Shown: piece after piece, positions 1-9,689 of the stretch
Layout: each line of letters begins with the position of its first letter
Numbering within the stretch: position 1 is the first letter of the stretch
Source: Iodobacter arcticus
Lineage (GTDB): Bacteria; Pseudomonadota; Gammaproteobacteria; Burkholderiales; Chitinibacteraceae
Assembly (NCBI RefSeq): GCF_042664895.1
Contig: NZ_JBHTBQ010000004.1
Location: 62,001-126,000, forward strand
Length of the DNA stretch: 64,000 nt
Direction of reading: 5' to 3'
Position numbers and translations under genes: made by a program
Notes under the pieces: generated by a model
The model's input: only the letters and a program-made list of their open reading frames with translations
Told to the model about the DNA's origin: nothing
Database searches by the model: none

Positions 1-969
1 GCGCTCTAGTTTTGCGGCTTGTACGCCGATCATAAAGGCGCGAAAGATCAGAAATACAAATAATAAAATCACGGTCGCAACGCCGATAAAGCCAAATTCT
101 TCTGCAATGATGGCCATCAGAAAGTCGGTATGGGCTTCGGGCAGATAGGATAGTTTTTCCACGCTGGCACCAAGGCCTACGCCACTCCATTCACCACGGC
201 CAAATGCAATAAGCGAGTGGCTGAGCTGATAGCCTTTACCGTAAGGGTCTTTCCAAGGGTCTAAAAAGCCCAGCACACGCTGCATACGGTAGGGTGAGCT
301 GACCACTAAGCCAACGAAAGCCACAGCCAGAAAGATAAACAGCCCGGCAAACAGCTTCCAATTAAAGCCACCTAAAAACAGCGTGCCCATCGCAATGGCG
401 GTAATCACGGCAAAGGCGCCAAAGTCTGGCTCCAGCAGCAAGAGCGCACCCACCAGTGCCATCACCATAAACATCGGAAATAGCACTTTGCTGACGCTTT
501 CCATAAATGAACCTGTCATGCTGATGGCTTTACGCACCGTGTAATCGGCGGCATAAAGCACAACAAACAGCTTCATTAGCTCGGAAGGCTGCAAGTTAAT
601 CACCACCAGCGACAGCCAGCGGCGGCTACCGTTTACTTCGCGTCCCACGCCGGGAATCAACACCATCACGAGCAAAATCATGCCGATCAAAAATAGCGTG
701 GATGAATACTGCTGCCATGTTTTGGTAGAAATTGAAAAAGCAGTAAATGCGCCTGCAATCCCTACCACCAGGAAAATTACGTGGCGAATCAGGAAGTAAT
801 TTGAGCGAAAGCCTGTGTCTTTATCCACTTCGGCCATCGCAATCGATGAGGAATACACCATCACCAAGCCAATCGTCAGCAGCAGGGTAATGCACCAGAA
901 CAGCGCCTGATCATAGGACGCCATATTGGGGCGAAGCCGCTTGATGGCCTGCGAAAATAACTGGCGCAC
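1..969 (-). CDS. ftsW: FtsW, septal peptidoglycan glycosyltransferase (3' end beyond window)
   Basis: SEDS-family multi-pass membrane protein that polymerises lipid II at the division septum together with FtsI. The visible 323 residues have many hydrophobic segments and the family landmarks QPSELMK and EPDFGA; the family is usually about 380-420 residues, so roughly the last 60-90 are outside the window. The start is not certain: a GTG at 969 lies one base after the murD stop (TGA 973-971), and an ATG at 924 is the alternative. It follows murD in the canonical dcw order, which supports the assignment. Not seen: the C-terminal end and downstream murG. Confidence 0.93.
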   Translation of the reverse strand, partial: MRQLFSQAIKRLRPNMASYDQALFWCITLLLTIGLVMVYSSSIAMAEVDKDTGFRSNYFLIRHVIFLVVGIAGAFTAFSISTKTWQQYSSTLFLIGMILLVMVLIPGVGREVNGSRRWLSLVVINLQPSELMKLFVVLYAADYTVRKAISMTGSFMESVSKVLFPMFMVMALVGALLLLEPDFGAFAVITAIAMGTLFLGGFNWKLFAGLFIFLAVAFVGLVVSSPYRMQRVLGFLDPWKDPYGKGYQLSHSLIAFGRGEWSGVGLGASVEKLSYLPEAHTDFLMAIIAEEFGFIGVATVILLFVFLIFRAFMIGVQAAKLER

Positions 970-970
970 G

Positions 971-2356
971 TCAGGCCCCCAGACCTTTTACCGCCGCGAT
1001 AAATACTTCGGCGCGGTGGTGATAGTTGCGGTACATGTCGAGGCTAGCGCAAGCCGGGGAAAGCAAAACCACATCGCCACTTTCGGTAAGGTTACTGGCA
1101 AATTGCACGGCCATTTCCATAGTGGGCAGTTGCAAAATAGGCAGCAGATGTTCGTTATCGAAATCTACAAACTGCGATTGAGCTTCGTTGAGCGCCTCGG
1201 CCAGAATCGGCGCGTCGCGGCCAATCAGAATCACTGCACGGCAAATGCGCTCGCAAGCGGCTTTAAGCGGGCGAAAATCCTGCCCCTTGCCGTCTCCTCC
1301 GGCAATCAACACCACAGGGCGAGTCATGCCTTTGAGCGCCGCTTCGGTGGCGCCTACATTGGTGCCTTTGGAATCATCGAAGTAATCAACGCCTTGAACC
1401 GTGGCAACAAACTCAACCCGGTGCGCAAGGCCTGTGAATGATTTCAGTGCGGCGAGCAGCGGGGCGGTTTCTAAGCCAATGGCACGGCAAAGCGCGATGG
1501 CGGAAAGTGCATTGACTGCATTGTGTAAGCCAGCTACAGGCAGATCGGCCGCATTAAAGAACGCTTCGCTGCCGCAGCTTAAAGTAAATTCACTTCCTTT
1601 CAGGCCGTACTCATTTGCTGTGCGCGGCTCATCTGCGCCAAACCAGACGATTTGGCGGGACTCCAGCTCATTTGCCATAGCAAGGCAATGCGTGTCTTCG
1701 CGGTTTAGAACCACGACGCCTGTGCCAGCAAAAATAGCAGCCTTGGTGGCGGCGTAATGCGCCAGATTTTTATATCGGTCTAAATGGTCTTCGCTGATAT
1801 TGAGTACCGTTGCCGCATCGGCATTCAGTGAAGTAGTGGTTTCAAGCTGAAAGCTAGAAAGCTCAAGCACAAACACATCAGCGTCTGGTGAGGTAGTTAG
1901 CGCATCCAGCACCGGCAGGCCGATATTGCCCGCCATCACGGTTTTTAAACCTGCGGCTTCGCACATCTGGCCAACCATACTGGTTACGGTTGATTTGCCG
2001 TTGGAGCCGGTAATCGCAATCACTTTAGCGGCAGAGCCGGAAATCGCTTGGGCGAATAACTCCACATCACCTAAGGCAGGCACACCACGGGCGACAGCCG
2101 CAGTAATGGCTGGCGTGGCAATTGGCACACCCGGGCTAACAATCAGCGCATCGGCATCAACAAACGTGGCATCGCTGAACGCGCCTAAGCGCAATTCGAT
2201 ATCGGCATGAGCGGCATGGAGTTGCTCTACATTCGGCGGAGCGCTTCGGCTGTCGGCCACAGTCACGCGCGCGCCTTGGGCGGCCAGCCACTTAGCAGCA
2301 GAAAAGCCCGATTCGCCTAAACCCACAACGATGCAATGTTTGCCTTGGTAATTCAT
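971..2356 (-). CDS. murD: MurD, UDP-N-acetylmuramoyl-L-alanine--D-glutamate ligase
   Basis: Cytoplasmic Mur ligase that adds D-glutamate to UDP-MurNAc-L-Ala using ATP. The 461-residue product begins with a Rossmann-like GLGESG motif (residues 12-17), has the ATP-binding loop GSNGKST at 117-123, and the late HRVE and DDSKGTN motifs of the central and C-terminal domains. Length is normal for the family. Start ATG 2356 has an AAAGAGA ribosome site just upstream. It sits between mraY and ftsW as in other dcw clusters, but it is separated from mraY by 183 bp that hold a CACGGAG-type palindromic repeat. Confidence 0.97.
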   Translation of the reverse strand: MNYQGKHCIVVGLGESGFSAAKWLAAQGARVTVADSRSAPPNVEQLHAAHADIELRLGAFSDATFVDADALIVSPGVPIATPAITAAVARGVPALGDVELFAQAISGSAAKVIAITGSNGKSTVTSMVGQMCEAAGLKTVMAGNIGLPVLDALTTSPDADVFVLELSSFQLETTTSLNADAATVLNISEDHLDRYKNLAHYAATKAAIFAGTGVVVLNREDTHCLAMANELESRQIVWFGADEPRTANEYGLKGSEFTLSCGSEAFFNAADLPVAGLHNAVNALSAIALCRAIGLETAPLLAALKSFTGLAHRVEFVATVQGVDYFDDSKGTNVGATEAALKGMTRPVVLIAGGDGKGQDFRPLKAACERICRAVILIGRDAPILAEALNEAQSQFVDFDNEHLLPILQLPTMEMAVQFASNLTESGDVVLLSPACASLDMYRNYHHRAEVFIAAVKGLGA

Positions 2357-2387
2357 TTTTTTCTCTTTAATGTCTACAAGCTAAGCT

Positions 2388-2526
2388 AAAACCCAAATCT
2401 TGAACCACGGAGAACGCAGAGAACACGGAGAAAACCTTTAGAACGAGCCAATGCGCGCGTGATTCTCTTGCCTTTCTCCGTGGCCCTCCGTGTTCTCCTT
2501 TTCCTCCGTGGTTCAAGACCTAGGTT
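2388..2526. repeat. CACGGAG-family intergenic palindrome, copy in the dcw operon
   Basis: Imperfect inverted repeat. The left arm begins AAACCCAAATCTTGAACCAC and continues as GGAG/CACGGAG runs; the right arm is a near-complement made of CTCCGTG runs and ends GTGGTTCAAGACCTAGGTTT. It occupies almost the whole mraY-murD gap inside an operon of essential genes, so transcription has to pass through it. Other copies are at 11744-11878, 23592-23714, 32846-32989 and 59919-60032, with a half copy at 15281-15338. Confidence 0.85.
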
Positions 2527-2539
2527 TGTCTTTCAATAG

Positions 2540-3628
2540 TTAACGCAGCTTCAGCGTGGCTAAACCGGCCAATACCAACAGCATGGTGATAATCCAGAAG
2601 CGCACCACGACTTGGGTTTCTTTCCAGCCTTTTAATTCGTAATGATGGTGGATCGGGGCCATTCTAAATACCCGTTTGCCGCGTAGCTTAAAGCTGGCGA
2701 CTTGAATCATCACCGACAGCGCTTCCATCACAAATACACCGCCCATAATCAGCAAAACGATTTCTTGGCGCACAATCACCGCCACAATGCCAAGGCCTGC
2801 GCCAAGGGCGAGTGCGCCTACATCGCCCATAAAGACTTCAGCGGGGTAGGCGTTAAACCATAAAAACCCAAGCCCTGCACCGGCCATTGCCGCGCAGAAA
2901 ATCACCAGCTCGCCTGCGCCGGGCACATGGGGCACACCAAGGTATTTGGAAAACACCACATTGCCGGCTACATAGGCAAAAACGCAGAAAGCAAAGGAAA
3001 TCAGCACGGTTGGCATAATAGCCAAGCCATCCAGACCATCGGTTAAGTTGACGGCATTACTCGTACCTACAATTACAAAATAAGTCAGCACGCAGAAGCC
3101 CACTGCACCAAATGGGTAAAGAATCTGCTTGAAAAACGGCACGACAAAGCCGGTGTTTGCAGGCAGGCTGCCGCCGGCATGCACCAGAAATACCCCTGCA
3201 CCAATGGCGATCAAGGATTGCCAGAACAACTTGGCTTTGGCCGACATGCCTTTAGGATCTTTCAGGGCAATTTTGCGGTAATCATCGATAAAGCCAATCA
3301 CGCCCGTTGCCATCGTCACTGTGAGGGCCAGCCAGACATATTTATTGCGTAAATCGCCCCACAGCAGGGTGGTTAAGCCAATTGCCAGCAGGATCAGCGT
3401 GCCGCCCATCGTTGGCGTGCCTGCTTTAATCAGATGGGTTTGTACGCCATCAGTACGAACAACCTGGCCCACTTTTAGATCGGTTAGTTTTTTAATGACC
3501 CAAGGGCCCATCGTCCATGAGATGCCCAGCGCGGTCATCGTTGCCAGCACGGCTCTCAGGGTGAGGTAGTTAAAAACATTAAAGGCGCGAACTGATTCGC
3601 CAAGCCATTGGGTTAACAGCAACAACAT
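2540..3628 (-). CDS. mraY: MraY, phospho-N-acetylmuramoyl-pentapeptide transferase
   Basis: Integral membrane enzyme that transfers phospho-MurNAc-pentapeptide to undecaprenyl phosphate, giving lipid I. The 362 residues match the family length and carry about ten hydrophobic segments. Catalytic landmarks are visible: IDDYRK with the D115-D116 pair, NLTDGLDGLA at about 194-203, MGDVGAL with D269, and the late HHHYE motif. Its ATG at 3628 follows directly on the murF stop (TAA 3631-3629), indicating translational coupling. Confidence 0.98.
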   Translation of the reverse strand: MLLLLTQWLGESVRAFNVFNYLTLRAVLATMTALGISWTMGPWVIKKLTDLKVGQVVRTDGVQTHLIKAGTPTMGGTLILLAIGLTTLLWGDLRNKYVWLALTVTMATGVIGFIDDYRKIALKDPKGMSAKAKLFWQSLIAIGAGVFLVHAGGSLPANTGFVVPFFKQILYPFGAVGFCVLTYFVIVGTSNAVNLTDGLDGLAIMPTVLISFAFCVFAYVAGNVVFSKYLGVPHVPGAGELVIFCAAMAGAGLGFLWFNAYPAEVFMGDVGALALGAGLGIVAVIVRQEIVLLIMGGVFVMEALSVMIQVASFKLRGKRVFRMAPIHHHYELKGWKETQVVVRFWIITMLLVLAGLATLKLR

Positions 3629-4993
3629 TTACTTCGTCTCCAAGTCGTTTGTATTCAAGCCGTCCACGACTCGTTCCATGTGCATAAAACGCGAGCCTTT
3701 GACCAACACTGTGGTCGTTGGCGTTAAATCAGCGCGAACCGCTGCAATCAAATCGCTGATGTCAGCAAAATGTTGTGCAGCATCGCTAAATGCGGTGCTG
3801 GCTCGCTGCATTTGCTCGCCTAGGGTGTAAAGCCTGCGTATGCCTTTGCTGCGGGCATATGCGCCAATTTCTTGGTGGCGCTCTGGTGCATCAGGGCCAA
3901 TTTCGCCCATATCTCCGAGTATCAGCAGTGTTTCTGGGCCAAAGCCTGCCAGAACATCAATGGCGGCCTTCATTGAATCGGGATTGGCGTTGTAGGTGTC
4001 ATCAAATACTTTTGCACCGTTAAATGCAGTCTTGCTTTGCAGGCGGCCTTTGGTGCCTTGGTAGCTGGCTAGCCCGCTGGCGATATCTTCGGCTCCAATA
4101 CTTAAAGCATGGCCTACGGCGGCTGCGCCTAAGGCATTGAGTACATTGTGCAAACCCGGTAGTTGCAAATCGACCTGAGCCGAATCACCGGGAGTGCAGA
4201 GGGTAAATTGCGCGCCGTGCAAATGGGCGCATACATTGCGCGCAAAAACATCGGCATTGTTCAGGCTAAAACTGACTTGCGGGTGATCTTTTGCCAGCTC
4301 GCGCCAGAGCGGTGCGTAGTCATCGTCGGCATTAATAATGGCGTAGCCACCCGCCACTAAACCCGCAAAAATCTCGCCCTTGGCTTGCGCTACACCAGCC
4401 ACGCTGCCGAGCGCTTCTAAATGGCAGCGGCCAGCATTGGTGATGATGGCGATATTGGGTTTGGCAATATGGGTGAGGTAGCTGATTTCATCAAAATGAT
4501 TCATACCCATTTCGGCAACCACATAGCGATGGCTTGCACGGGCGGCCAAAAGGGTAAGTGGCAGGCCGATATGATTATTTAGATTGCCGTAGGTGGCGTG
4601 CACCGTATCGCTGCCACTGTAATGGCCCAGCACGGCTGAAATCATTTCTTTGACCGTGGTTTTACCATTGCTGCCGGTTACACCAATGACGATTTGCCCT
4701 GTTTTTGCCAGCAGCTCTCGCCAGAATGCAGCGAGCTGCCCTAGTGCAGCCAGTGTGTCCGGCACTAAAATATGTGGGCCAGCAATAGGCGTATCGACGA
4801 TGGCAGCCACTGCACCCGCTGCAATTGCCGCATCGGCAAACTGGTGGGCATCGAATTTCTCACCACGCAAAGCAATAAATAAATCACCCGCACGGATATC
4901 ACGGCTATCGGTGGTGACACGCGTAAAGCGCGCTTCGCCATTGCCGGTGAGAGGGCTTTTTAAGGCCTGTGCGGTTTCTTGCAGCGACAACAT
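3629..4993 (-). CDS. murF: MurF, UDP-MurNAc-tripeptide--D-Ala-D-Ala ligase
   Basis: Cytoplasmic Mur ligase that completes the pentapeptide precursor by adding D-Ala-D-Ala. The product has 454 residues, with the substrate-binding N-terminal domain at about 1-95, the P-loop GSNGKTT at 107-113, and the C-terminal domain with the DTYNANPDS and GDMGELG-like (GDMGEIG) signatures typical of MurF. ATG 4993 overlaps the murE stop in a TAATG junction. Confidence 0.97.
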   Translation of the reverse strand: MLSLQETAQALKSPLTGNGEARFTRVTTDSRDIRAGDLFIALRGEKFDAHQFADAAIAAGAVAAIVDTPIAGPHILVPDTLAALGQLAAFWRELLAKTGQIVIGVTGSNGKTTVKEMISAVLGHYSGSDTVHATYGNLNNHIGLPLTLLAARASHRYVVAEMGMNHFDEISYLTHIAKPNIAIITNAGRCHLEALGSVAGVAQAKGEIFAGLVAGGYAIINADDDYAPLWRELAKDHPQVSFSLNNADVFARNVCAHLHGAQFTLCTPGDSAQVDLQLPGLHNVLNALGAAAVGHALSIGAEDIASGLASYQGTKGRLQSKTAFNGAKVFDDTYNANPDSMKAAIDVLAGFGPETLLILGDMGEIGPDAPERHQEIGAYARSKGIRRLYTLGEQMQRASTAFSDAAQHFADISDLIAAVRADLTPTTTVLVKGSRFMHMERVVDGLNTNDLETK

Positions 4994-6474
4994 TATTTTT
5001 TCTTCCTTGCTAATGCACGGTTGGCAATGGCGACATCATCGAAAGGATGACGAATGCCTGCGATTTCCTGATAGGTTTCATGGCCTTTGCCTGCGATCAG
5101 TACAACGTCTTTGGCGCTTGCCACATCAATGGCATCCACAATCGCTGAGGCGCGGTCTGAATCAATGCTGTAATTGGCGTGTCCTGTGCCGGGTACGCCG
5201 GAAACACCGCGCACGATGTCCTGGATAATGGCTTGCGGTGTTTCGCTGCGTGGGTTGTCGCTGGTGATAATCACCGCATCGGCTAGGCGGCAGGCGATTT
5301 CGCCCATAAGCGGACGCTTGCCTTTGTCTCTATCCCCACCGCAGCCAAAGATGCAGTAAAGGCGGCTTTTCTCTGGCATGGATTCGCGCAGGGTAGCCAG
5401 CGCTTTTTCTAAGGCATCCGGTGTGTGGGCGTAATCCACCACGACCAGAGGGCGCTCGTCACCCCCCAGTTTTTGCATCCGGCCTGCCGCAGGCTGAATT
5501 TGCCCCAGAATATGGGCGGCTTTAGCGAGCGGTACATCGGCAGCTAGTAATACAGACAGACAGGCCAGCAGATTGCTGGCATTAAAGCGGCCCAGCATCG
5601 GTGAGCTGATATTGCACAGGCCATAGGGCGTGGCGACTTCCATTTCCAGGCCGGAAAGGGTGAGCTCAACGCTGGTGGCGCGAATTCCGCCGTTTTCCAA
5701 GCCATAAGTCAGTACGCGCGGGGCTTTACACTGCGATGCTAATTCGCGCCCAAAAGCATCATCGGTATTGATGACAGCAACTTTTAAGCCTTCCCACGCA
5801 AATAATTTAGCTTTGGCAGCGCCGTAGCTCGCCATATCACCGTGGTAATCGAGATGATCGCGGGTCAGATTGGTAAACACGGCTACATCAAAGTCTGTGC
5901 CGTGCACACGCCCTTGCTCCAAACCATGCGAGGAGACTTCCATTGCGATATGGCTGGCCCCTTCACCATGCAGACGGGACAACCAGCCTTGCAGGGTGAC
6001 AGGATCGAGTGTGGTATGGGTGGAGCTTTCTAATTTATCAATAAAGCCATTGCCCAGCGTGCCCAGTACGCCGGTTTTATGGCCAAGCAGGTTAAACGCC
6101 TGTGCCAGCCAATTGGCAATTGATGTTTTGCCATTGGTGCCGGTAATACCGGTCACAAACATCGAGCGGGATGGATTAGCTAATAAATGTGCGGCCACAA
6201 TACCCGCTTGAGCGCGTAATTGCGGAATCGCCAGATTGGGTGTTTGCCATGCCGGATCCCATACAAATTCTTCGGCTTCCCACAAGACAGCTGCAGCACC
6301 AGCGGCGATGGCGTCAGCGATATAGCTACGGCCATCGGCATATTCGCCCTCAAAAGCGAGGAATACATCGCCGGGCTGAATGTTGCGGCTATCGACCACA
6401 AGGCGCGCGTTCGCCGCGATGGCGTCAATCGCAGGAAGGTCGAGAGTAGGGAGGTTCCAGCTCACAGCTTTCAT
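4993..6474 (-). CDS. murE: MurE, UDP-MurNAc-L-Ala-D-Glu--meso-diaminopimelate ligase
   Basis: Mur ligase that adds the third amino acid of the stem peptide. 493 residues. P-loop GTNGKTS at 112-118; the specificity motif DNPR at 406-409 is the meso-diaminopimelate form (lysine-adding enzymes differ here), so the cell wall is expected to be of the usual Gram-negative A1gamma type. The C-terminal GKGHETYQ motif is present. It lies 124 bp downstream of ftsI; that gap has no clear feature. Confidence 0.97.
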   Translation of the reverse strand: MKAVSWNLPTLDLPAIDAIAANARLVVDSRNIQPGDVFLAFEGEYADGRSYIADAIAAGAAAVLWEAEEFVWDPAWQTPNLAIPQLRAQAGIVAAHLLANPSRSMFVTGITGTNGKTSIANWLAQAFNLLGHKTGVLGTLGNGFIDKLESSTHTTLDPVTLQGWLSRLHGEGASHIAMEVSSHGLEQGRVHGTDFDVAVFTNLTRDHLDYHGDMASYGAAKAKLFAWEGLKVAVINTDDAFGRELASQCKAPRVLTYGLENGGIRATSVELTLSGLEMEVATPYGLCNISSPMLGRFNASNLLACLSVLLAADVPLAKAAHILGQIQPAAGRMQKLGGDERPLVVVDYAHTPDALEKALATLRESMPEKSRLYCIFGCGGDRDKGKRPLMGEIACRLADAVIITSDNPRSETPQAIIQDIVRGVSGVPGTGHANYSIDSDRASAIVDAIDVASAKDVVLIAGKGHETYQEIAGIRHPFDDVAIANRALARKKK

Positions 6475-6598
6475 ATTTCTTCCTTCAGCTCCGGGATGTG
6501 GGTCACGGAATGTGGAGTGGATAATTTGTCGTTGTTTACAAAGGTCGGTCTGTTTTGGCGGGGCTTACCCGCACTGCAAAGCCTTCACTCGCAATCAA

Positions 6599-8470
6599 TT
6601 ACGTTTCTTCTTTCAACTCCGGCGCATCAAGCCCCGGCAACAAAATATTGGTAATCGGTGCATCGGGTGGTACGCCTAACATACGCAAACTGCCCGACAT
6701 AATTTCCTGAAACACCGGGGCTGAAACGGTTCCGCCGTAATAACGATTCCCTACTGTGGAAGGCTCATCAATCAAGACCGCCACAATCAAACGCGGGTTG
6801 GATACGGGGGCAAAACCAATAAACGATACTTCGTACTTTTCTCTGGAATACTGGCCGTTCACAATCTTGCGTGCTGTCCCTGTTTTACCGCCTACCCGAA
6901 AGCCTACAATTTGCGCCCTTGCTGCTGTACCACCTGCCTGGGTTACGCTTTCTAGCATGTTCTTTACTAAATCTGCAGTCTGGGCCGAGACCACTTGCTT
7001 ACCTGGGCTTGGAGCCACCATCTTGGTAAAAGTGATTGGCTTCATTTCGCCATGATTGGTAAATACGGTGTAGCCCCGCGCCATTTGCATCAGGCTTACC
7101 GAAAGACCGTGACCAAAAGACATGGTGGCCTGCTCAATCGGTCGCCAAGTTTTCCAGGGCCGAACCCGGCCAAATGCCTCTCCCGGAAAACCACTATGTG
7201 TTGATGCACCAAAGCCGTAGTTATTAAAGTATCCCCATAATTCTTCACGCCCCATCATCAGGCCAATCTTGGCGGCCCCCACATTGCTTGAGTGCTTGAG
7301 CACACCTTCCGGGTTTAGCGCACCATAATCTCTTGTATCTTTAAAAGTGGCCGGGCCTATCGTCATTCGCCCCGGCGAGGTTTGGATAATGCTTGATGGC
7401 TTAATTAGCCCCTGCTCTAAACCTGCCGCCACAATAAAGGGCTTCATGGTCGAGCCCGGCTCGTAAATATCAGTCAGTACCCGGTTGCGTTTTCTGGCTA
7501 AATCAACGCGCTCACGGCTGTTTGGGTTGTATGAGGGCAAATTGGCCAAGGCCAGTACTTCACCGGTTTTTGCATCGAGTACAACGGCAGCACCTGCTAT
7601 GGCACCTGCGGCTTCGATGCCTTTTTTCAGTTCCCTGTAAACCAGATACTGAATCTTGCGGTCGATCGATAATTGCAATGTTTCGCCGTCTTTGGCCGGA
7701 ACAATGGTTGAAACGTCTTCAACGATGTAGCCGCGTCGATCACGAATCACGGTACGGCTGCCGGGTTTTCCCGCCAGCATCGCTTCACGGGTTAATTCAA
7801 AGCCTTCTTGCCCTTTGCCATCGATATCGGTAAAGCCCACGATATGAGCCATCACATCGCCCGCCGGGTAATAGCGGCGGTACTCGGTTTGCGTGTAAAC
7901 ACCCGGTACATTGAGCGCCATCACGGCTTTGGCATCGTTCGGCGACATATGCCGGCGTAGCCACAGAAAATCGGGGCGGATGAGATCGCCTTTGGTGTTC
8001 TTGCGAGAGATACTTAACTTCTTGGTAATCTCGTCTTCGCTTAGCTGTAATGCGCCTGCTAGTTTTTTGATTTCACTGCGTGAAACCGGCACAGGGTCTT
8101 TATCTGATTTCGGCTCCCAATCTGTTGGGCGCTCCTGGCCTGCTGGCAACAGAGTCATCCCGCGCGGACTGGCCCAGATCGATTGCACAGGTGTTGAGAT
8201 AGCCAGTGGCTCACCATTGCGATCGGTAATCATGCCGCGGTTGGAGGCTTGCTTTAGGTTGCGCATATAACGTGCGTCGCCTTGCTCCTGCAAAAAGCCC
8301 TCGTTCCACGCTTGCAAATACAGGCCACGGCCAAGCAGCACGGCAAACAGGGATAGCAAGAAACCGACTACCACCCATACCCGCCAGCGCTCTAGTGTGG
8401 GAGCGGGTGTTGCAAAACGCTGATGCCTAGATTGCCCGCCTGCTTGTCTGGGCGGCCTTGCTAATTTCAT
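6599..8470 (-). CDS. ftsI: FtsI / PBP3, septal peptidoglycan transpeptidase
   Basis: Class B penicillin-binding protein that crosslinks septal peptidoglycan in complex with FtsW, FtsL, FtsB and FtsQ. 623 residues. A short cytoplasmic head is followed by one membrane segment (about 31-53), a pedestal domain, and the transpeptidase with all three active-site motifs: S340-T-M-K343, SSN at 394-396 and KTG at 529-531. ATG 8470 overlaps the ftsL stop by four bases (ATGA). Confidence 0.97.
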   Translation of the reverse strand: MKLARPPRQAGGQSRHQRFATPAPTLERWRVWVVVGFLLSLFAVLLGRGLYLQAWNEGFLQEQGDARYMRNLKQASNRGMITDRNGEPLAISTPVQSIWASPRGMTLLPAGQERPTDWEPKSDKDPVPVSRSEIKKLAGALQLSEDEITKKLSISRKNTKGDLIRPDFLWLRRHMSPNDAKAVMALNVPGVYTQTEYRRYYPAGDVMAHIVGFTDIDGKGQEGFELTREAMLAGKPGSRTVIRDRRGYIVEDVSTIVPAKDGETLQLSIDRKIQYLVYRELKKGIEAAGAIAGAAVVLDAKTGEVLALANLPSYNPNSRERVDLARKRNRVLTDIYEPGSTMKPFIVAAGLEQGLIKPSSIIQTSPGRMTIGPATFKDTRDYGALNPEGVLKHSSNVGAAKIGLMMGREELWGYFNNYGFGASTHSGFPGEAFGRVRPWKTWRPIEQATMSFGHGLSVSLMQMARGYTVFTNHGEMKPITFTKMVAPSPGKQVVSAQTADLVKNMLESVTQAGGTAARAQIVGFRVGGKTGTARKIVNGQYSREKYEVSFIGFAPVSNPRLIVAVLIDEPSTVGNRYYGGTVSAPVFQEIMSGSLRMLGVPPDAPITNILLPGLDAPELKEET

Positions 8471-8760
8471 TCTGTCACCGGTTTGGCTACGCGTTCACCG
8501 TGCGGCAAGATCACTTGCGTGCGGTTTGGCCCCGGCACTTGCATGCCTAATTTTTGTGTTGCTTCTGCTTCAATACGCGAATGCATAGCCCAAGTACTTT
8601 GCTCTAGCTGTAATTGCCCCCACTCAACATCGAGTTTGCGGCTTAATACTTCTTCTTTTTGCAGTTCGCCATAAAACTTGCGGGCCTTATGCTGGCTAGT
8701 AATCAAAGCCAGCGCGCATGCAATTAAGATAACGAGCAAAAAAAGGTTTAAACGAGTCAC
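8467..8760 (-). CDS. ftsL: FtsL, cell division protein
   Basis: Small bitopic division protein, 97 residues. An N-terminal membrane segment (about 4-22) is followed by a periplasmic stretch compatible with a coiled coil, as in the FtsLBQ complex. The start codon is GTG, and it overlaps the rsmH stop as GTGA. Sequence conservation in this family is poor; position between rsmH and ftsI, size and topology carry the assignment. Confidence 0.9.
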   Translation of the reverse strand: MTRLNLFLLVILIACALALITSQHKARKFYGELQKEEVLSRKLDVEWGQLQLEQSTWAMHSRIEAEATQKLGMQVPGPNRTQVILPHGERVAKPVTE

Positions 8761-9689
8761 AGAGCGATTCCTGTTCGCTCCGCCGTGCGCAATATGGCAC
8801 TTCGGGCACGCGGATTCTCATGGACTTCTTTTTCACTGGCGCGGATTGGCTTGCCAATAATTTTGACCGGTGGCTCGGCAATATCAGCCGCACGCACAGG
8901 CAAGCGGGAAGGCAGCTTGTCGCCTTGCGCAGCATCTTGCAGAAAGCGTTTTACGATGCGATCTTCTAAGGAATGAAACGCAATCACCGAGAAGCGCCCG
9001 CCCTGATTCAGCATTTGCAAAGCCTGCGGCAGGGTTAGCGCAAGCTCCTCAAGCTCGCGATTGATGTAAATCCGTATAGCCTGGAAGGTACGTGTCGCCG
9101 GATTCTGCCCCGGTTCGCGGCTGCGGACGGCTGTTGCGACAATCGCGGAAAGCTGGCCGGTGGTGCAAATCGGTTCTCCCGCTCTACTCGCAACAATCGC
9201 TGCTGCAACCTGTTTAGCAAACCGCTCTTCGCCATAGTCTTTTACCACCTCTGCAATGTCTTTCTCATCGGCTAAGTTCAGCCATTCGGCCGCTGTCATG
9301 CCACGCGTTGTATCCATGCGCATATCGAGCGGGGCATCAAAGCGAAAACTAAAGCCACGGCTAGCGTCATCCAGCTGTGGAGATGACACACCTAAATCCA
9401 TCAGTACGCCATCTACATACTCGATACCACGCAGGTTTAACTCTTTCTGCAAATTAACAAAGCCTTCGTGCACGATGGTGAAGCGCGGATCGTTAATGGT
9501 GGCGGCCTCAGCAATCGCCATCGGGTCTTTATCAAAAGCAATCAAACGCCCGTCAGTACCTAGCTTGGAAAGAATAAGGCGCGAGTGGCCGCCACGGCCA
9601 AAAGTGCAATCGACATAAATGCCATTTGGCTTGATCGCCAGTGCGTGCACGGCCTCGTCTAGCAAAACGGTGGTGTGAATAAGCGTCAA
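8757..9689 (-). CDS. rsmH: RsmH, 16S rRNA (cytosine1402-N4)-methyltransferase
   Basis: SAM-dependent methyltransferase (formerly MraW) that modifies C1402 in the ribosomal P site. 310 residues; the SAM-binding loop FGRGGHS lies at about 30-36 and a GVLMDLGVSSPQLD motif near residue 95, both typical. The start is TTG at 9689: it overlaps a TGA (TTGA) that closes a 28-codon remnant reading frame, the product of a junction duplication described separately. An AAGG element lies about 9 bases upstream. No ATG upstream in frame offers a better start. Confidence 0.95.
   Translation of the reverse strand: MTLIHTTVLLDEAVHALAIKPNGIYVDCTFGRGGHSRLILSKLGTDGRLIAFDKDPMAIAEAATINDPRFTIVHEGFVNLQKELNLRGIEYVDGVLMDLGVSSPQLDDASRGFSFRFDAPLDMRMDTTRGMTAAEWLNLADEKDIAEVVKDYGEERFAKQVAAAIVASRAGEPICTTGQLSAIVATAVRSREPGQNPATRTFQAIRIYINRELEELALTLPQALQMLNQGGRFSVIAFHSLEDRIVKRFLQDAAQGDKLPSRLPVRAADIAEPPVKIIGKPIRASEKEVHENPRARSAILRTAERTGIAL

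Noticed and set aside
926..1441. 171-codon plus-strand frame opposite murD
   Set aside because: Lies fully antisense to murD and ftsW coding sequence, has no family traits, low-complexity composition typical of shadow frames.
5174..6654. Plus-strand frames opposite murE and the murE-ftsI gap
   Set aside because: Antisense shadows of murE; none continues into a recognisable protein.
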